NCBI GenBank assembly: GCA_037042185.1
Contig: JAXQJY010000021.1
Location: 434,001 to 498,000 of the forward strand
DNA length: 64,000 bases
Source of the DNA: Sordariomycetes sp. S80-01Y
Taxonomy: Eukaryota; Ascomycota; Sordariomycetes
Reading direction: 5' to 3'
The position numbers and the translations under genes were made by a program. This document shows positions 1-10,416 of the stretch, one piece after another. Positions within the stretch are counted from its first letter, which is position 1; each line of letters opens with the position of its first letter. Under the pieces are notes generated by a model, which was not told the DNA's origin, did not search any database, and saw only the letters and a list, made by a program, of their open reading frames with translations.

Positions 1-2
1 CT

Positions 3-755
3 AACCTCTGCTCCAGCACGTACCCATCATGGAGCTCGCCCCAAGGACCCCTCCCGCAAGTGCCGACAACCGGATCACAGGGCTACCCAGCAACGTCGAT
101 GGGCGGCGACATGTACTCCAAGGTGTCCCTAGCTGGGGCCAACTTCAATGCCGAGCCTCACGAGATGCCTCTCCAAACCACGATGCCACCTTCGGTCCCC
201 CTATCACTAATTGCCGAAGAGGGTCAGCAACCAATGCGCTCACAGTACACCTATGTCTCTTCGAGTTCAGCGCCTCGCCAGATGCCCATGAACACTCCTC
301 AGGGTGGTGATGGGACGGCGAGCAACGTGCCCCGATACATGGACGATGGACGGGCAACTAAGGCCGCTCGAAGTGGAAATGGGCAACCGGTATCAAGCAC
401 CGACTCGATCAACAGCGGCACATCCACCGACTACCGCTATGGCTCATATGGGTCAGTTACTAGCGGCGGGTCTGATGTACTACCCCCTGCGTACGGTACC
501 GAGACTTCGGCATCGAGCACCACTGGTCAAAGAGACGTTTACCCTCCTCCGCAGAACTGGAGACCACCAGAGCAGAGTTCAACAGTCCCTTACGGCAGTA
601 CCGACCCAAGAGCCTACGGCACGGGCTACGATCAGTACAAGCCGACTCCGGGTGATGGCCAGGCGAAGCGGGAGCAAGGGCAGCCGGACGCGTACGGCGG
701 GACGCACCGAGGATCTTTCGATGCAATGAATAACTATTCTTGGAATCACAGCTAA
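3..755 (+). CDS. C-terminal part of an unidentified low-complexity protein (5' partial)
   Basis: The reading frame is open from the first bases of the window to a TAA at 753-755, so the start lies upstream. About 250 residues are visible. They are rich in Ser, Thr, Pro, Gly, Gln and Tyr, with many SxxP and YG repeats and no catalytic motif or membrane segment. This composition is typical of the disordered tail of a fungal transcription or developmental regulator, but no DNA-binding domain lies in view, so the function is not assigned. The 3' end is uncertain: an acidic coding-like stretch in another frame (836-1005) follows and could be a missed last exon. Confidence 0.6.
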   Translation, partial: NLCSSTYPSWSSPQGPLPQVPTTGSQGYPATSMGGDMYSKVSLAGANFNAEPHEMPLQTTMPPSVPLSLIAEEGQQPMRSQYTYVSSSSAPRQMPMNTPQGGDGTASNVPRYMDDGRATKAARSGNGQPVSSTDSINSGTSTDYRYGSYGSVTSGGSDVLPPAYGTETSASSTTGQRDVYPPPQNWRPPEQSSTVPYGSTDPRAYGTGYDQYKPTPGDGQAKREQGQPDAYGGTHRGSFDAMNNYSWNHS

Positions 756-1614
756 GCGTGCCTCTGCTTCTTGGAGGTATATTCCAGAGTCAGGGTCGAA
801 GACATGAGCCGTGGAAGCTTGAGGCAAGCGACTGAGATGGAGCTGCAACCCAGGTCGTCTCTCTGGAGTCGACGAATACTGGTGGTCACAGTAGCCTGGG
901 AGCAAAGCAATCAGAGTCAGACGAGTATTTTGACGATGGAGTGCCCAAGCTGAATGCTGAGCAAGCGGCCACAGCTGAGACTCAAGATGAGTTCAAAGTG
1001 GACTAGGCCCGTCGAGCTGCCAGCTCTCGGGTGTCAGAGCCAGCACGCTGACTGCACAAGACGGGGAGAAGACATACAGTGGGTGATGCGGCGGATATAG
1101 CATGTAACATGAGTATACGCGGATAAAGCGAAGGGTCGCATGGAAGCATATGCAGAACTTCTTTTGGGAATAGTGTCTGGGATCATGTTAGGAACGACTT
1201 CATGTACACAGGAGGGATGAGGACGATACCCATGCGTTGAAGATGAAGCCCGATAGGGTGTTGGCAGTGCTTTTCCCCCCGAAAATTCCAAACTTCGTCT
1301 AAAGTCAATATTTGCCTGCAGAGATCTTGCGCAGGCTCCTCGAGCTGAGGTTCACGTCGTCGACATGAATGGCCCGTCCCATCCCGTTTGGCGACTGCGT
1401 GATAAGGATCCTTATCGCTCCCGCAGCTCCACAACTTTTTGGTCACCCCGGGATATCGACACTTTCACTCAACTTGGGCACAACATCGAACTTCTCACGC
1501 ACAAAAAAGTACACAACCACCCCGAGCTCTGTCACCAGTCTCAGCCTGTCGCTGAATTGCTTTTGTAGATATCGCATTAGTACACCGTCCATCCTACAAA
1601 ACGCGTTGACAGCC
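756..1614. other. intergenic stretch with a coding-like remnant
   Basis: This is the 3' flank of the left-edge gene and the 5' flank of the DUF2011 gene. Positions 836-1005 on the plus strand read without a stop as an acidic peptide ending DEFKVD and then TAG, preceded by a CCCAG acceptor-like site at 849-853. I found no donor that joins it cleanly to the upstream frame. The rest shows no gene. Confidence 0.4.
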
Positions 1615-2482
1615 ATGTTCGTCCTTCCAGAGGCGAAGCGGTACGTTTCTTTTCTACCCATTCGCATGACTGCTCTGACAGCCGTACAGGGTCCGCCGTG
1701 AGGATCTCATCGGCTCGGATGCCTCCTCGGCGAGTGGCTCAGAGGACGATGTTCAAGCCCGTGAGGAGCTCGAAGCGCAGATCGCTCGGTCACTGGGCAT
1801 CGATGTGAGGGTCTCACAACCACAGAAGTCTTCTTCGGCCACACAAGCACCACAGAAGACAAGCAAGGAGGGAGGTGGAGGAGTTGCAGGCGATGAGGAC
1901 GCGCATGAGTCCGAGCCGGAGGAGTTCGAGTTCGCCCTATTCGGCGGCTCGGCTGCGCCCAAAACCACCAAGATCGTGCTAGAAAAGGACGAAGGGCCCA
2001 AAGGCGAGGGCGGCATGACATCAAGCCGGCCACCAACCTACTACATGGCCAAGACGTACTCGCCAGAGGAGAAGAGCAACTTCGCCGCCGCGGCCCTCTC
2101 CTACGAGCAACTCATGCTCTCGTCAACGCGGCGCCACTACGCCGACGAGCTGCCCTGGAAGGTCACGCACGTCACGACGCACCTGCCGTCCCCGCCCCCG
2201 TCATCAACGCAGCCCGACGAGCGCAAGCGCAGGCCCGGGAAGAAGAGGCGGCTCGCGATGAAGGTCAAGGAGAGGAAGAGGAAGGAGAAGGAGGAGGAGA
2301 AACGCAGGAAGAAGGAGGCTGAGAAGGAGAGGGAGGAGCACAAGGAGGAGTTCCTCAAGGAGAAGAAGAAGAGGCTCAACAGGGCGAGGAAGCTGAAGAG
2401 GCGGGAGAAGGCAAGGGAGGAGAGGAGGGCAAGGGGGGAGGTTGTTGATGAGCAGGACGAGGAAGACTCGGGGTCGGAGTAG
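1615..2482 (+). CDS. DUF2011 fungal protein, lysine-rich
   Basis: Two exons, 1615-1640 and 1690-2482, are joined across a 49-nt intron (GTACGT donor, CTGAC branch, ACAG acceptor), giving 272 aa. The N-terminus MFVLPEAKRVRREDL and the central block with PPTYYMAKTYSPEEK and LPWKVTHV resemble the fungal DUF2011 family as I recall it (function unknown). The last 80 residues are an almost continuous Lys/Glu/Arg helix with several basic clusters that could serve for nuclear or nucleolar targeting; that is inference. The acidic C-terminus ends EEDSGSE. The start at 1615 was chosen because it gives the family N-terminus and the intron keeps frame exactly. The gene is co-oriented with the aprataxin-like gene 234 bp downstream. 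Confidence 0.85.
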
Positions 2483-2716
2483 GCTTCAGGACGTCACGAA
2501 TACAAAACACAAATCTGATTCACTGTCTGCTTGAACTATGGTTGGATACTCTCATGCATACAATGGTAAAGCAAGTCTTATTTCCGAATCGGCTGTTCTG
2601 CTGTTTGGCGTGCGGAATGATGAGTTGCTCCAGCGGGGCAGCCCGAACCTCGTACTTTTGTCATCACCACCAACCTCAACCTCACTCCGGCCAACGGTCC
2701 ACTGCTGGCACCTAAG

Positions 2717-3597
2717 ATGGCGCAACCAGACCACGATGAAGAAGCCATAACCCAGGATGAAATCCAAGCCGTACCGCCTGCGCCTGCGCCCTCGCGAAAT
2801 GCCTGTACGACATCCCCCCACTCACTCATCGCAGGTCGCCTCTCACTAACAGCCTCATCCCTCCAGTCACGGAGCTCATGACCGCGAAACCCAAGGCCCA
2901 GCCCAAGCCCAAACTACCGACACCGGGTCACTCAGGCCGGATGGGTCTGGGCGCGTACCTCGCCAGCCCGGGATCGTACCCCTCGTCACAGGTCATCTAC
3001 CACAACGACGACTTCGTGCTCATCAACGACTTGTTCCCGAAGGCTACGGTGCACACGCTCCTTCTGCCGCGCAGCAAGAAGTTCAGCCTGATGCACCCCT
3101 TCGACGCCATGGAGGACCAGGGCTTCAGGGAGCAGGTCGTCGCCGAGGCGGCAGCGGCCAGGCTGCTGGTGGCCAAGGAGCTCCAGCGCCGACTCGGGCC
3201 GCACAGCAGATCCGACGCCCGTCGCGAAGCCGTCCTCAACGGCGACGCGCCCCCGGATCCCTCCGGCAGCCTTCCCGCCGGGAGGGACTGGCTCGCCGAG
3301 GTCAGGGTCGGGTTCCACGCCCAGCCGAGCATGTCACACCTGCACGTCCACATCTTCAGCCGCGATATGCACTCGGACCGGCTGAAGCACCGGAAGCACT
3401 ACAACTCCTTCAACACGCCCTTCCTCGTGCCGCTGGAGGACTTCCCGCTGGGCGATGAGGATGAGCGGAGGGGCAGGAAGAGCGGCTGGCTGAGCGGCGG
3501 GATGAGATGCTGGAGGTGCGGGCGGGTTTGGGAGAAGAGCTTCGTCGGGCTGAAGGAGCACCTAGATGAGGAGTTCGAGGATTGGAAGAGACAGTGA
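2717..3597 (+). CDS. HNT3: aprataxin-like DNA-adenylate hydrolase (HIT + zinc finger)
   Basis: Exons 2717-2804 and 2867-3597 (62-nt intron, CTAAC branch, CCAG acceptor) give 272 aa. The junction produces RNAFTELM, the usual entry into the aprataxin HIT domain. The HIT histidine triad HLHVH lies at residues 187-191, followed by a C-terminal zinc finger with Cys244, Cys247 and His261. Aprataxins remove AMP from 5' ends left by abortive DNA ligation and act in the nucleus in single-strand break repair. No FHA domain is present, as expected for fungal Hnt3. An insertion rich in Arg, Asp and Pro separates the two halves of the HIT fold. Confidence is high because motif, finger and splice frame agree. 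Confidence 0.92.
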
Positions 3598-3790
3598 TGG
3601 CGTGTCAGTCGAAGACAGCTCACTCATATTCCTCGTGCGGTGGTGAATTTTGCCCTGAGACTGACGAGACATTAGGCGCCAAAGCATGCGCTATGTTATA
3701 TCATTATTCTATGTAAATCGTACCCAGGAGTAAGCTGGGTGCAGCCCTTGCTTGTAATGTGACAGTACCGAGCCCTGCCTCGAATCGTCG

Positions 3791-5701
3791 TCAATGAGGC
3801 CAAAATTGCTCGTCCTCGCCTGAGTCGTCTTCCAGCTCATCTTCGGCATCCAACAAGGCCATCTCCACGAATCGTCTCACCCAGGCCTCCTGCGCGTCGT
3901 CGAGGACCGCCATCCCGCCGTGCCCTGGGTCCAACGCCTGCCCAGCCTCTTCAGGAATCGGCTGGGGCCGTCTGTTGCGCCTACCGCCCCGAGCTACTCG
4001 GGCACGACCAGCTGCCTGGCCTCTTTGTGCGCCTCCTCGGCCTCGTCCTCGTCCCCGTCCCGCGCCTGCTGGAGGTGGCGCACCGGCTTCGGCACGGGGC
4101 TCTTGCTGGGGGCCCGCCCGCTGAAGAGCATTTGGGTCATTCCCCAGGCGGAGAACAAGCGGCCCCTCGAGTGCAACAGCCACTGGGTTCGGAGCCGGTT
4201 GATGAGCAGCTCTGTCCCTCCTCATGTCAGGCTGAACAACCCTCTCATCCCTGACCTCCCTCCTCGCAGGCTCTGCCCTCACAGGCTCAGGCAGCCTACC
4301 CCCTCCCAAGAACCCAATGCCAACATCGTCGCCATCCCCCTCTTCCAGCTCCCAAAGTCGCATGTAGCAGCCGGTGACCTTGCCCCCGGGCTGCTCATTG
4401 TAGTGCTTGTATGGGTTCCCCGGATCCAGCCAGCTTGAGCAGAGGTAGCAAAAGTGTGTTTCGCAGCGGGAGCATATCATGTGGTTGCAACCGTGCGTCT
4501 TCTGCGCCGGGGCGGAGCAGGTCGGGCAGGGAGAGGTGTGCAGCTTGAGATACTCGAGCGATGCTTTCTCTTCTTCTGTGAGCTCTTCCCTGTTGCGTTT
4601 CGGGGCGCAGAGGACGAATTCCCCATGCCAGGTCTGCAGACACCTCGAGCAGAACGCGAAGTTGCACTCCTCGCAGATAGCAAGTAGGTCAGCCGTGTTG
4701 AAGGGCTTCCCCTTCACCTTTCCGTCTTCGTCTTCTCCCTCAGACTCGGCATCTGAGACCTCCTCGAAGTGCAGCCCAGCAGGTTTGCGATGCTTCTTCG
4801 ACCGCGCGGCGCCGTTGCACCATTGTCGGGGACAGTATATGGTGTTTTTGTCGGACTCGAGCTCTGTTTTGTACTTGAGATTGACGTAGCGCTTAACCGT
4901 GTCCTCTGATAGTCCTATCTGCAGGAGCTCACTCGGAGAGATCGAGGTCTTGGGCTTGCCCTTTTTGTTGCTCTGCTTCAGGGCATCGGCCCGATCCTTT
5001 GCGCAGCTGGGTGTCAGACATCTTACCGCTGGAATATTACCCTCCGTGATGGCGTCGTTATAGAAGTCCTGCAAGCACTCCAGGCAAAAGATGTGGCCGC
5101 AATCCAACATCTTATGACACAGCTTCCCCTTTTTCGGATCAAGACAGACCCCGCAATCAAAGGTTTCCCGTTCAAACGCCTCTTTCTTGGCTTTGATGTC
5201 ATAGTCCAGAACAGCGAGTTTGTGGTCCGCGTCGACTTCCAAAGTGCCGGAGGGGGAGATGGCGTTGAAGACGTCGTCTGCTGAGCGTTGGAGGTGGTCG
5301 ATGTAGGTGTATGCCACCAGGTCGCGCCCCTGTTCCTCCCACAACCGCGGCGCGTCAGCTTCGAGGGCCGAAAGAGTCGACAGAGGGAGCCATTGCGGCG
5401 TTGTGGTAATGTGGACGTCTGGAGCTGCGTCTGCCGGGTACCCCCTGGGTAGAGAGATACTGAGGACGAGAGAGGGGAGGTGCGTGGCCTGGATGGAGTC
5501 TACCTCCCCCTGCGCAGGCATACCAGCAGCATCGTTTCCGACAGCAGCTGGAAAGATGACAGTGACAGGCGACTCTGGTTTGACGGGGATGTCTATCTCG
5601 AAGGTGAAGGGGTCCTGAGTCGAGTTAGGCCGTCGAATCTCAGGAAAGATGGCCTCGAGCGTCTCGAGTTCCGTCTCACGATCGTCGGGTGAGTCGTCCA
5701 T
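3791..5701 (-). CDS. ITT1: RWD + RING-between-RING E3 ubiquitin ligase (ITT1/RNF14 type)
   Basis: A single exon of 636 codons plus stop. Residues about 7-150 form an RWD domain opening ETELETLEAIFPEI. RING1 follows at about 183-233 (C-x2-C, CGHIFCLECL), then an IBR region at about 272-365 (CEECNFAFCSRC), then RING2 at 392-421 with the likely catalytic cysteine in THGCNHM (Cys405). RBR ligases pass ubiquitin through this cysteine; yeast Itt1 and human RNF14 share the RWD-RBR order and are linked to translation quality control. The C-terminal 180 residues are Arg/Gly/Glu-rich and probably disordered. The ATG at 5701 was preferred because the frame opens only nine codons earlier at a non-ATG codon. 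It is divergent from CAX4. Confidence 0.9.
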   Translation of the reverse strand: MDDSPDDRETELETLEAIFPEIRRPNSTQDPFTFEIDIPVKPESPVTVIFPAAVGNDAAGMPAQGEVDSIQATHLPSLVLSISLPRGYPADAAPDVHITTTPQWLPLSTLSALEADAPRLWEEQGRDLVAYTYIDHLQRSADDVFNAISPSGTLEVDADHKLAVLDYDIKAKKEAFERETFDCGVCLDPKKGKLCHKMLDCGHIFCLECLQDFYNDAITEGNIPAVRCLTPSCAKDRADALKQSNKKGKPKTSISPSELLQIGLSEDTVKRYVNLKYKTELESDKNTIYCPRQWCNGAARSKKHRKPAGLHFEEVSDAESEGEDEDGKVKGKPFNTADLLAICEECNFAFCSRCLQTWHGEFVLCAPKRNREELTEEEKASLEYLKLHTSPCPTCSAPAQKTHGCNHMICSRCETHFCYLCSSWLDPGNPYKHYNEQPGGKVTGCYMRLWELEEGDGDDVGIGFLGGGRLPEPVRAEPARREVRDERVVQPDMRRDRAAHQPAPNPVAVALEGPLVLRLGNDPNALQRAGPQQEPRAEAGAPPPAGAGRGRGRGRGGAQRGQAAGRARVARGGRRNRRPQPIPEEAGQALDPGHGGMAVLDDAQEAWVRRFVEMALLDAEDELEDDSGEDEQFWPH

Positions 5702-6291
5702 GGCGTCGTCTCGTTCTTCTCCCAATCATCATTTGCGTCATGAACAACGAAAGTGGGATTTACATCTGGGGTTTGCTTAGAAATGTCAGTGAGATCCGAG
5801 GTGGCGAACTGACTGGATGCACTCACGGCGTCTGGCCAGCAGCGTGCAGACTGAGGTCGCTATAACGAGTCCATGGGTGGGTGTATGATGAGATGTCGAG
5901 ATTTATAGAGACAAGAAGATCGGGTTGTGTACAGATATTAAGATGCGAGGTATGAAAGTTAGTGGTCGATGACTCTTCGGCCTGCGTTGAGATGCCCCCA
6001 CTGCCAGGACGCCTCAGTGCAGGGTCTGTGGGGCCTTGAAGCCGCCAAATCAGAGTCGTCGCAGAGGGGGCTGTTGGACGCTGCGTCAGCTATTGTCGAC
6101 TACACCACTTCACCTCGACTTGGTCACGGACCTGATTCCCGCACGACTCCTCTGCACGGTGCGCTCCTCTCGGCTTCTCGACAGTCTGAGTGCTTCCAGG
6201 TCATCTCAGCACGATCCAGAGCCAGCTTCAATCGCCCCTCAACCGTCGAGAAATGCCTCTCAAGCTGCACGCATAGTCAACAACCGCAACA
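5702..6291. promoter_or_regulatory. shared upstream region of the RBR ligase and CAX4
   Basis: A 590-bp divergent intergenic region between two start codons. It contains no TATA box at the usual distance on either side and no ORF I can support. It probably holds both promoters. Confidence 0.5.
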
Positions 6292-7046
6292 ATGGCCTCC
6301 GACCCTGCGCCCCTCGCCTCTCTCTCCGTAACCCATGTATACTATGTAAGCTTCGTCCCTCTTTGTACCTACAGCAACGACCTGACCAAGGCCAGGACCC
6401 TCACGACAATCTCTCCCTCCTCTGCGCCTACCTAGCCCTGCTTCCGCAAGCCCTCTGCGTCGTCTACGCAACCCTGACCCTCACGACCCGCGAAGCCGAA
6501 ATAGTCCTTACCTTCGCGGGCCAACTCGCCTGCGAGGCCCTGAACTTCTGTCTGAAGCGTCTCATCAAGGAAGAACGGCCAGCCCGGATCCATGGGAAGG
6601 GCTATGGCATGCCAAGCTCGCACGCGCAGTTCGTCGCCTTCTGGTCAATAAGCGTCACCTTGTTCCTGTTGGTACGATATACGCCACCCAAGGTCATGGG
6701 CCGGGGCGGGGCGACTCATCGTCCTTGGAGCTTGACGGAGCGGTTGATGGTGTGCGCGGCGGGGCTGGGGATGGCGGCGGTTACGGCTTGGAGCAGGGTT
6801 TACTTGGGTTATCACTCTCCGCGACAAGTTATTTGGGGAAGCGCTGCTGGCGCGATATTTGCAGCGGTCTGGTTCGGAGCTGTTGGTATCCTACGGGGAA
6901 TGTGGCTGTGGGACTGGGTTTTGGAGCACCCGTTGACGAGGAGAATGAGGGTCAGGGACTTGATTGTCGAAGAAGACATGGCACAGGCCGGATGGGAGAA
7001 GTGGGAGGATAGGCGAGAGGCGAAGTTGAAGGGGAAAAGGAAGTAG
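6292..7046 (+). CDS. CAX4: dolichyl pyrophosphate phosphatase (PAP2 family)
   Basis: Exons 6292-6345 and 6396-7046 (50-nt intron with GTAAGC donor and CTGAC branch) give 234 aa. The phosphatase signature is complete: K-x6-RP at 72-80, PSSH at 91-94 and SRVYLGYH at 151-158. Four or five hydrophobic segments surround these motifs, placing the enzyme in the ER membrane. The family hydrolyses dolichyl pyrophosphate on the lumenal side to recycle the N-glycan carrier. The exon junction (THVYY|DPHDNLSLLC) matches the family N-terminus. The C-terminus is basic (KLKGKRK), consistent with ER retention. Confidence 0.93.
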
Positions 7047-7732
7047 GCGACGGGCATGGCCAATTTCAACCCGACTCCGACACCTCAAACTTGACGTAAA
7101 TAAACACACAATTACTCCCGAAGAGTACAAACCATGTTCACAGCCTTCGAAGGGCTTTTCGCTCAAGAAACAGCAGCAATACTTGAGGTGTGCTATTCTC
7201 TTCCCCTAGATGACGAAGGCATTTGACGAAAGCATTTGTACACTACCTTCATTGAACGACCTTTTAGAGACGTCACATAGGCCTGCAGCAGCTTGCATGA
7301 CTTCCAGGATGAGCACGTGGCAAGAAATGAGGGCTTGCGGACAGCATAGGGGCGTAGTTCCGAAACGATATCAATTACGATTTTCTCATCTATAAGAGAT
7401 TCCCCCAGACGCCTTAAATCGACTCTTCAACGCCAAGCCCGGAGAGCTCCCCCCAATTACATTCATTAATTTGGTGTCCAACACTGCTCCACCCATCCGA
7501 TCCTTTCTTTTGAACATTCAGGTAAGAAGTCGCCGAGTGATATACGTGGAGCCGGCGGAAATTGACTGTCGTATGATCCGTTTAGACGCCTTGGACGCCT
7601 TTGACACCTTTGCCCTGTGGGCTAAAAAGCGGTAATCCAGCCCGGCGATGCTTGTGGATTGCCCTCGTCAACATGACGAAGGTGAGGACTCGCAAGACAC
7701 TGTTATGGTTAGCACTGGACACGAAAGAGGAC
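7047..7732. other. intergenic, no gene seen
   Basis: Convergent region between CAX4 and the small membrane protein. It is AT-rich in places with short ORFs only; no repeat or RNA gene recognised. Confidence 0.5.
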
Positions 7733-8172
7733 TCATGTAACTAACAAGGCGAAGGCGCTCAATGCTAGCATGGCGATAATGATCTTCCCGTTCACCCGTC
7801 CCTGGTACTTTTCAAAGGCATGCAACGCGGCCAGGGAAATGAAGGTAGCAGCCCAGAACGCCATGGTCAAGCTTTCGGTGACGATGATGGCTACCCAGTT
7901 GTAAATGAACGGGAGGCCGTGTACGGCGATATTGTAATAGCCTAAGACAGCGAGGTCCCATGCGGCCTGGGTTGACGGATTAGCCTTGGAACATGCCAAA
8001 TTCGTGCTCAGCTACTCACGGTAAACAAGGTCAGGCATATCACCCAGGAGTCAACGAAAACAATAGTCCATGCTGAGAGAATCAACAGAACCAGCGCAAG
8101 TATAACTTGCGAGATGCGAGCCATGTAGTCCCAAAACGCCACATCGACGACGTGCGCATAGTTGCGACCCAT
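7733..8172 (-). CDS. small four-helix (MARVEL-like) membrane protein
   Basis: Exons 8172-8020 and 7966-7733 are joined over a 53-nt intron with GTGAGT donor and CCCAG acceptor, giving 128 aa. Four hydrophobic helices are seen: residues about 20-45 (QVILALVLLILSAWTIVFV), one near 53-73, one near 77-97 and a last near 108-127. Short charged loops separate them and the N-terminus is MGRNYAHVV. This layout is that of a minimal MARVEL-type tetraspan protein, a class found at plasma membrane domains in fungi. The substrate or partner is unknown. The stop at 7733-7735 falls right after the fourth helix; a further 3' intron cannot be excluded. Confidence 0.72.
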
Positions 8173-10416
8173 GGTTGCTGTGTTTTTCGAGTTGTTTTGT
8201 TTTTCGAATCAACGGTCTTTGGGGGTTGAGGTATACGATGATTTCTTCGCTTAGGCCATGGGCGAATGCAGCACCTGGGCACTTATACTGAAAGCCATGG
8301 TCAAGCTCCTTTACCGAGGCACTGGTGGCCTCGGAGCATGCGCAGACTAGCTGCCGCGTATCATTGGCTGCCTGTGAGCTACGGCGCTGGAAGCTTCTCA
8401 CCAACGCATTACATAGTCGCATCCGCGAGTAATGGCCCGACGTATGCACTGTAAGTATGACGCCATACCAAAATATTTTTTTTTCCTGTCGCTCTTGATG
8501 TCGCATTGAAAGCTCAACCAACGTCGGTGATGATCAGAATTCATGTAGGCCTGTCATGACTTATGGTCAATTTGACATCACGCTGACCAGAGTACGGCGC
8601 GAGACGAATCTTGCTCTGGAAACCCAAAACCGCAGTGCAATTGCTGGGGGACTTCGAGGAATCTCGAGGCTCTGCCGCGAATCTGCACTTGTCACATTCG
8701 TCGGGCTCATCACATAAGAGCTACTCAGACGGGACGATTCGACCGTTTTGGGTTTAGTATCCGAGCATGGCGCATCCACTTACCGCCATGGCTCGACCTA
8801 GTCTCGCTAGTGCAGCACCCAGCTGGGTGAAATGTGACCGCGGGAGGGTAGGGTAACTAGAGATTTTGCCCTTGCAAAGGTTCATTCTGCTCTGAACGGG
8901 ACGGAGGCTGCAGGCATGGCGTGTAGATGACGTCTGTCAAAGACGCGCCCCCATGAGCCCATGTGAAAGTCAGACTGTAGCCGACCGATTCCGGAGTGCA
9001 CTATTGATCCAAAGTCCACGACAAGTCAACTCAATAAACAAGAACAAATTCGCCAGAACCTCACAAGAAGCGGAACCGAAAAGTCAGTAACTCGACAAAT
9101 TCGAATTTTTGTGTTTCAGATTGTGAAGACGGCCTCCTGACCGATTTGCTCGCATCTCGTTCCTAGCGCCAGCACTCATGGCACAAGGATATGATGTTTC
9201 CCTCGGAGCCGACGCAATCGGCAATTTTGCCGATTCTGCTCTAGAAACGGAAACAACCTCGCAGAGGATAACGTCGGGATGTGGAAAATTTTGTGTCGCC
9301 CTGACGGGATCGCCCGTGGTTACCGGTCCGTCGTGCAAAGCTTGGACGTCAACGGTCCCCATTTCCCGCTGTTCACGTGTTGAACCGCCTGGTACAGAGT
9401 ATCTTTAGAACTTGTTGAGCCCGAGGATGGCATCTTGCGGCTCTCGCCACTATCCAGCCGAACGGCAACTCCGTGTTGACACATGATGCCACGTGCCGCC
9501 GTTACCAAATCTACCTCGATAATCAAACCCGGCCGACAATTCTTGCCACCCAGATTCGTTTTTCGTGCAAACCCTTGCAGTGTGGCACACCAGTACATCC
9601 ATGTTTCCCTTTTTCAGTCTTTCCCAAGCACCTGATCAAAGATCTCACGTCATGCTGAGGCAGGCACGTGAAGAGTTGCTATCCAGAAGCGCAAAGCCAG
9701 CAGAGGCCTGTACATCAGTGTTAGAAGCAAGACATATATATGACTAGGCTACTTTTCAAGAGCCGCAGTTACTGTAAGGTTAATGGTAGCTAGCTTAATA
9801 TTCGTCAAGGTCCGCTCGCTTCATAGAATCCGAATATCAGCCCAGTCCGTCATAGCAACATAGAACGGCGCCGAAGGCAACACAAGTGCCGCGAAAGCTC
9901 CGAGTCTAATGAAGTCACATGCGGTAGCAATAACATGGCCAACTACTGCGCGAAGACTCTCCGTCTTTCGGTATTCCTCCTCGTTGCCGGATATGCAACA
10001 TAAGAGCATTCAAAGCACACATTCCTGTCCAATCAGATAACCTGGGACGTGGGCAGGCCACGCAACTAACTTACAAACTGTTCTCGTGGATACGGTTAGA
10101 CCGGCTGGGTCTATCAACCTGAGCTCACGCCCTTGAATCCGCCCTGTCGTTGTTGTAGGCCGATTTATCAAGGTAGGAAAGTCTAGAGTTCTCGATTACG
10201 GGGCACGGGATACTAGCAAGACAGAATACATAAGTAACACTTCATCCAATAGACTGGGAAGCTATTGCAGCATTCATGAAAGTGTGTTCATCTTTTGCTA
10301 CACTTTATTTATATTCGATCATTTGAAACCGTCGCCTTATACCGTAGCACTTCGATTGAGCCTATTGATTCTGTCTAAAACCGAAAGGGCACCTTTGCAA
10401 AAGTGCACCATCAGAC
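8173..10416. other. 2.2 kb intergenic region, no supported gene
   Basis: No complete gene. A minus-strand stretch around 9820-10180 has coding-like pieces (for example TGRIQGRELRLIDPAG and a hydrophobic run near 9830-9900) that do not join in frame; it may be gene decay. The rest shows neither ORF support nor an obvious repeat. Confidence 0.4.
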
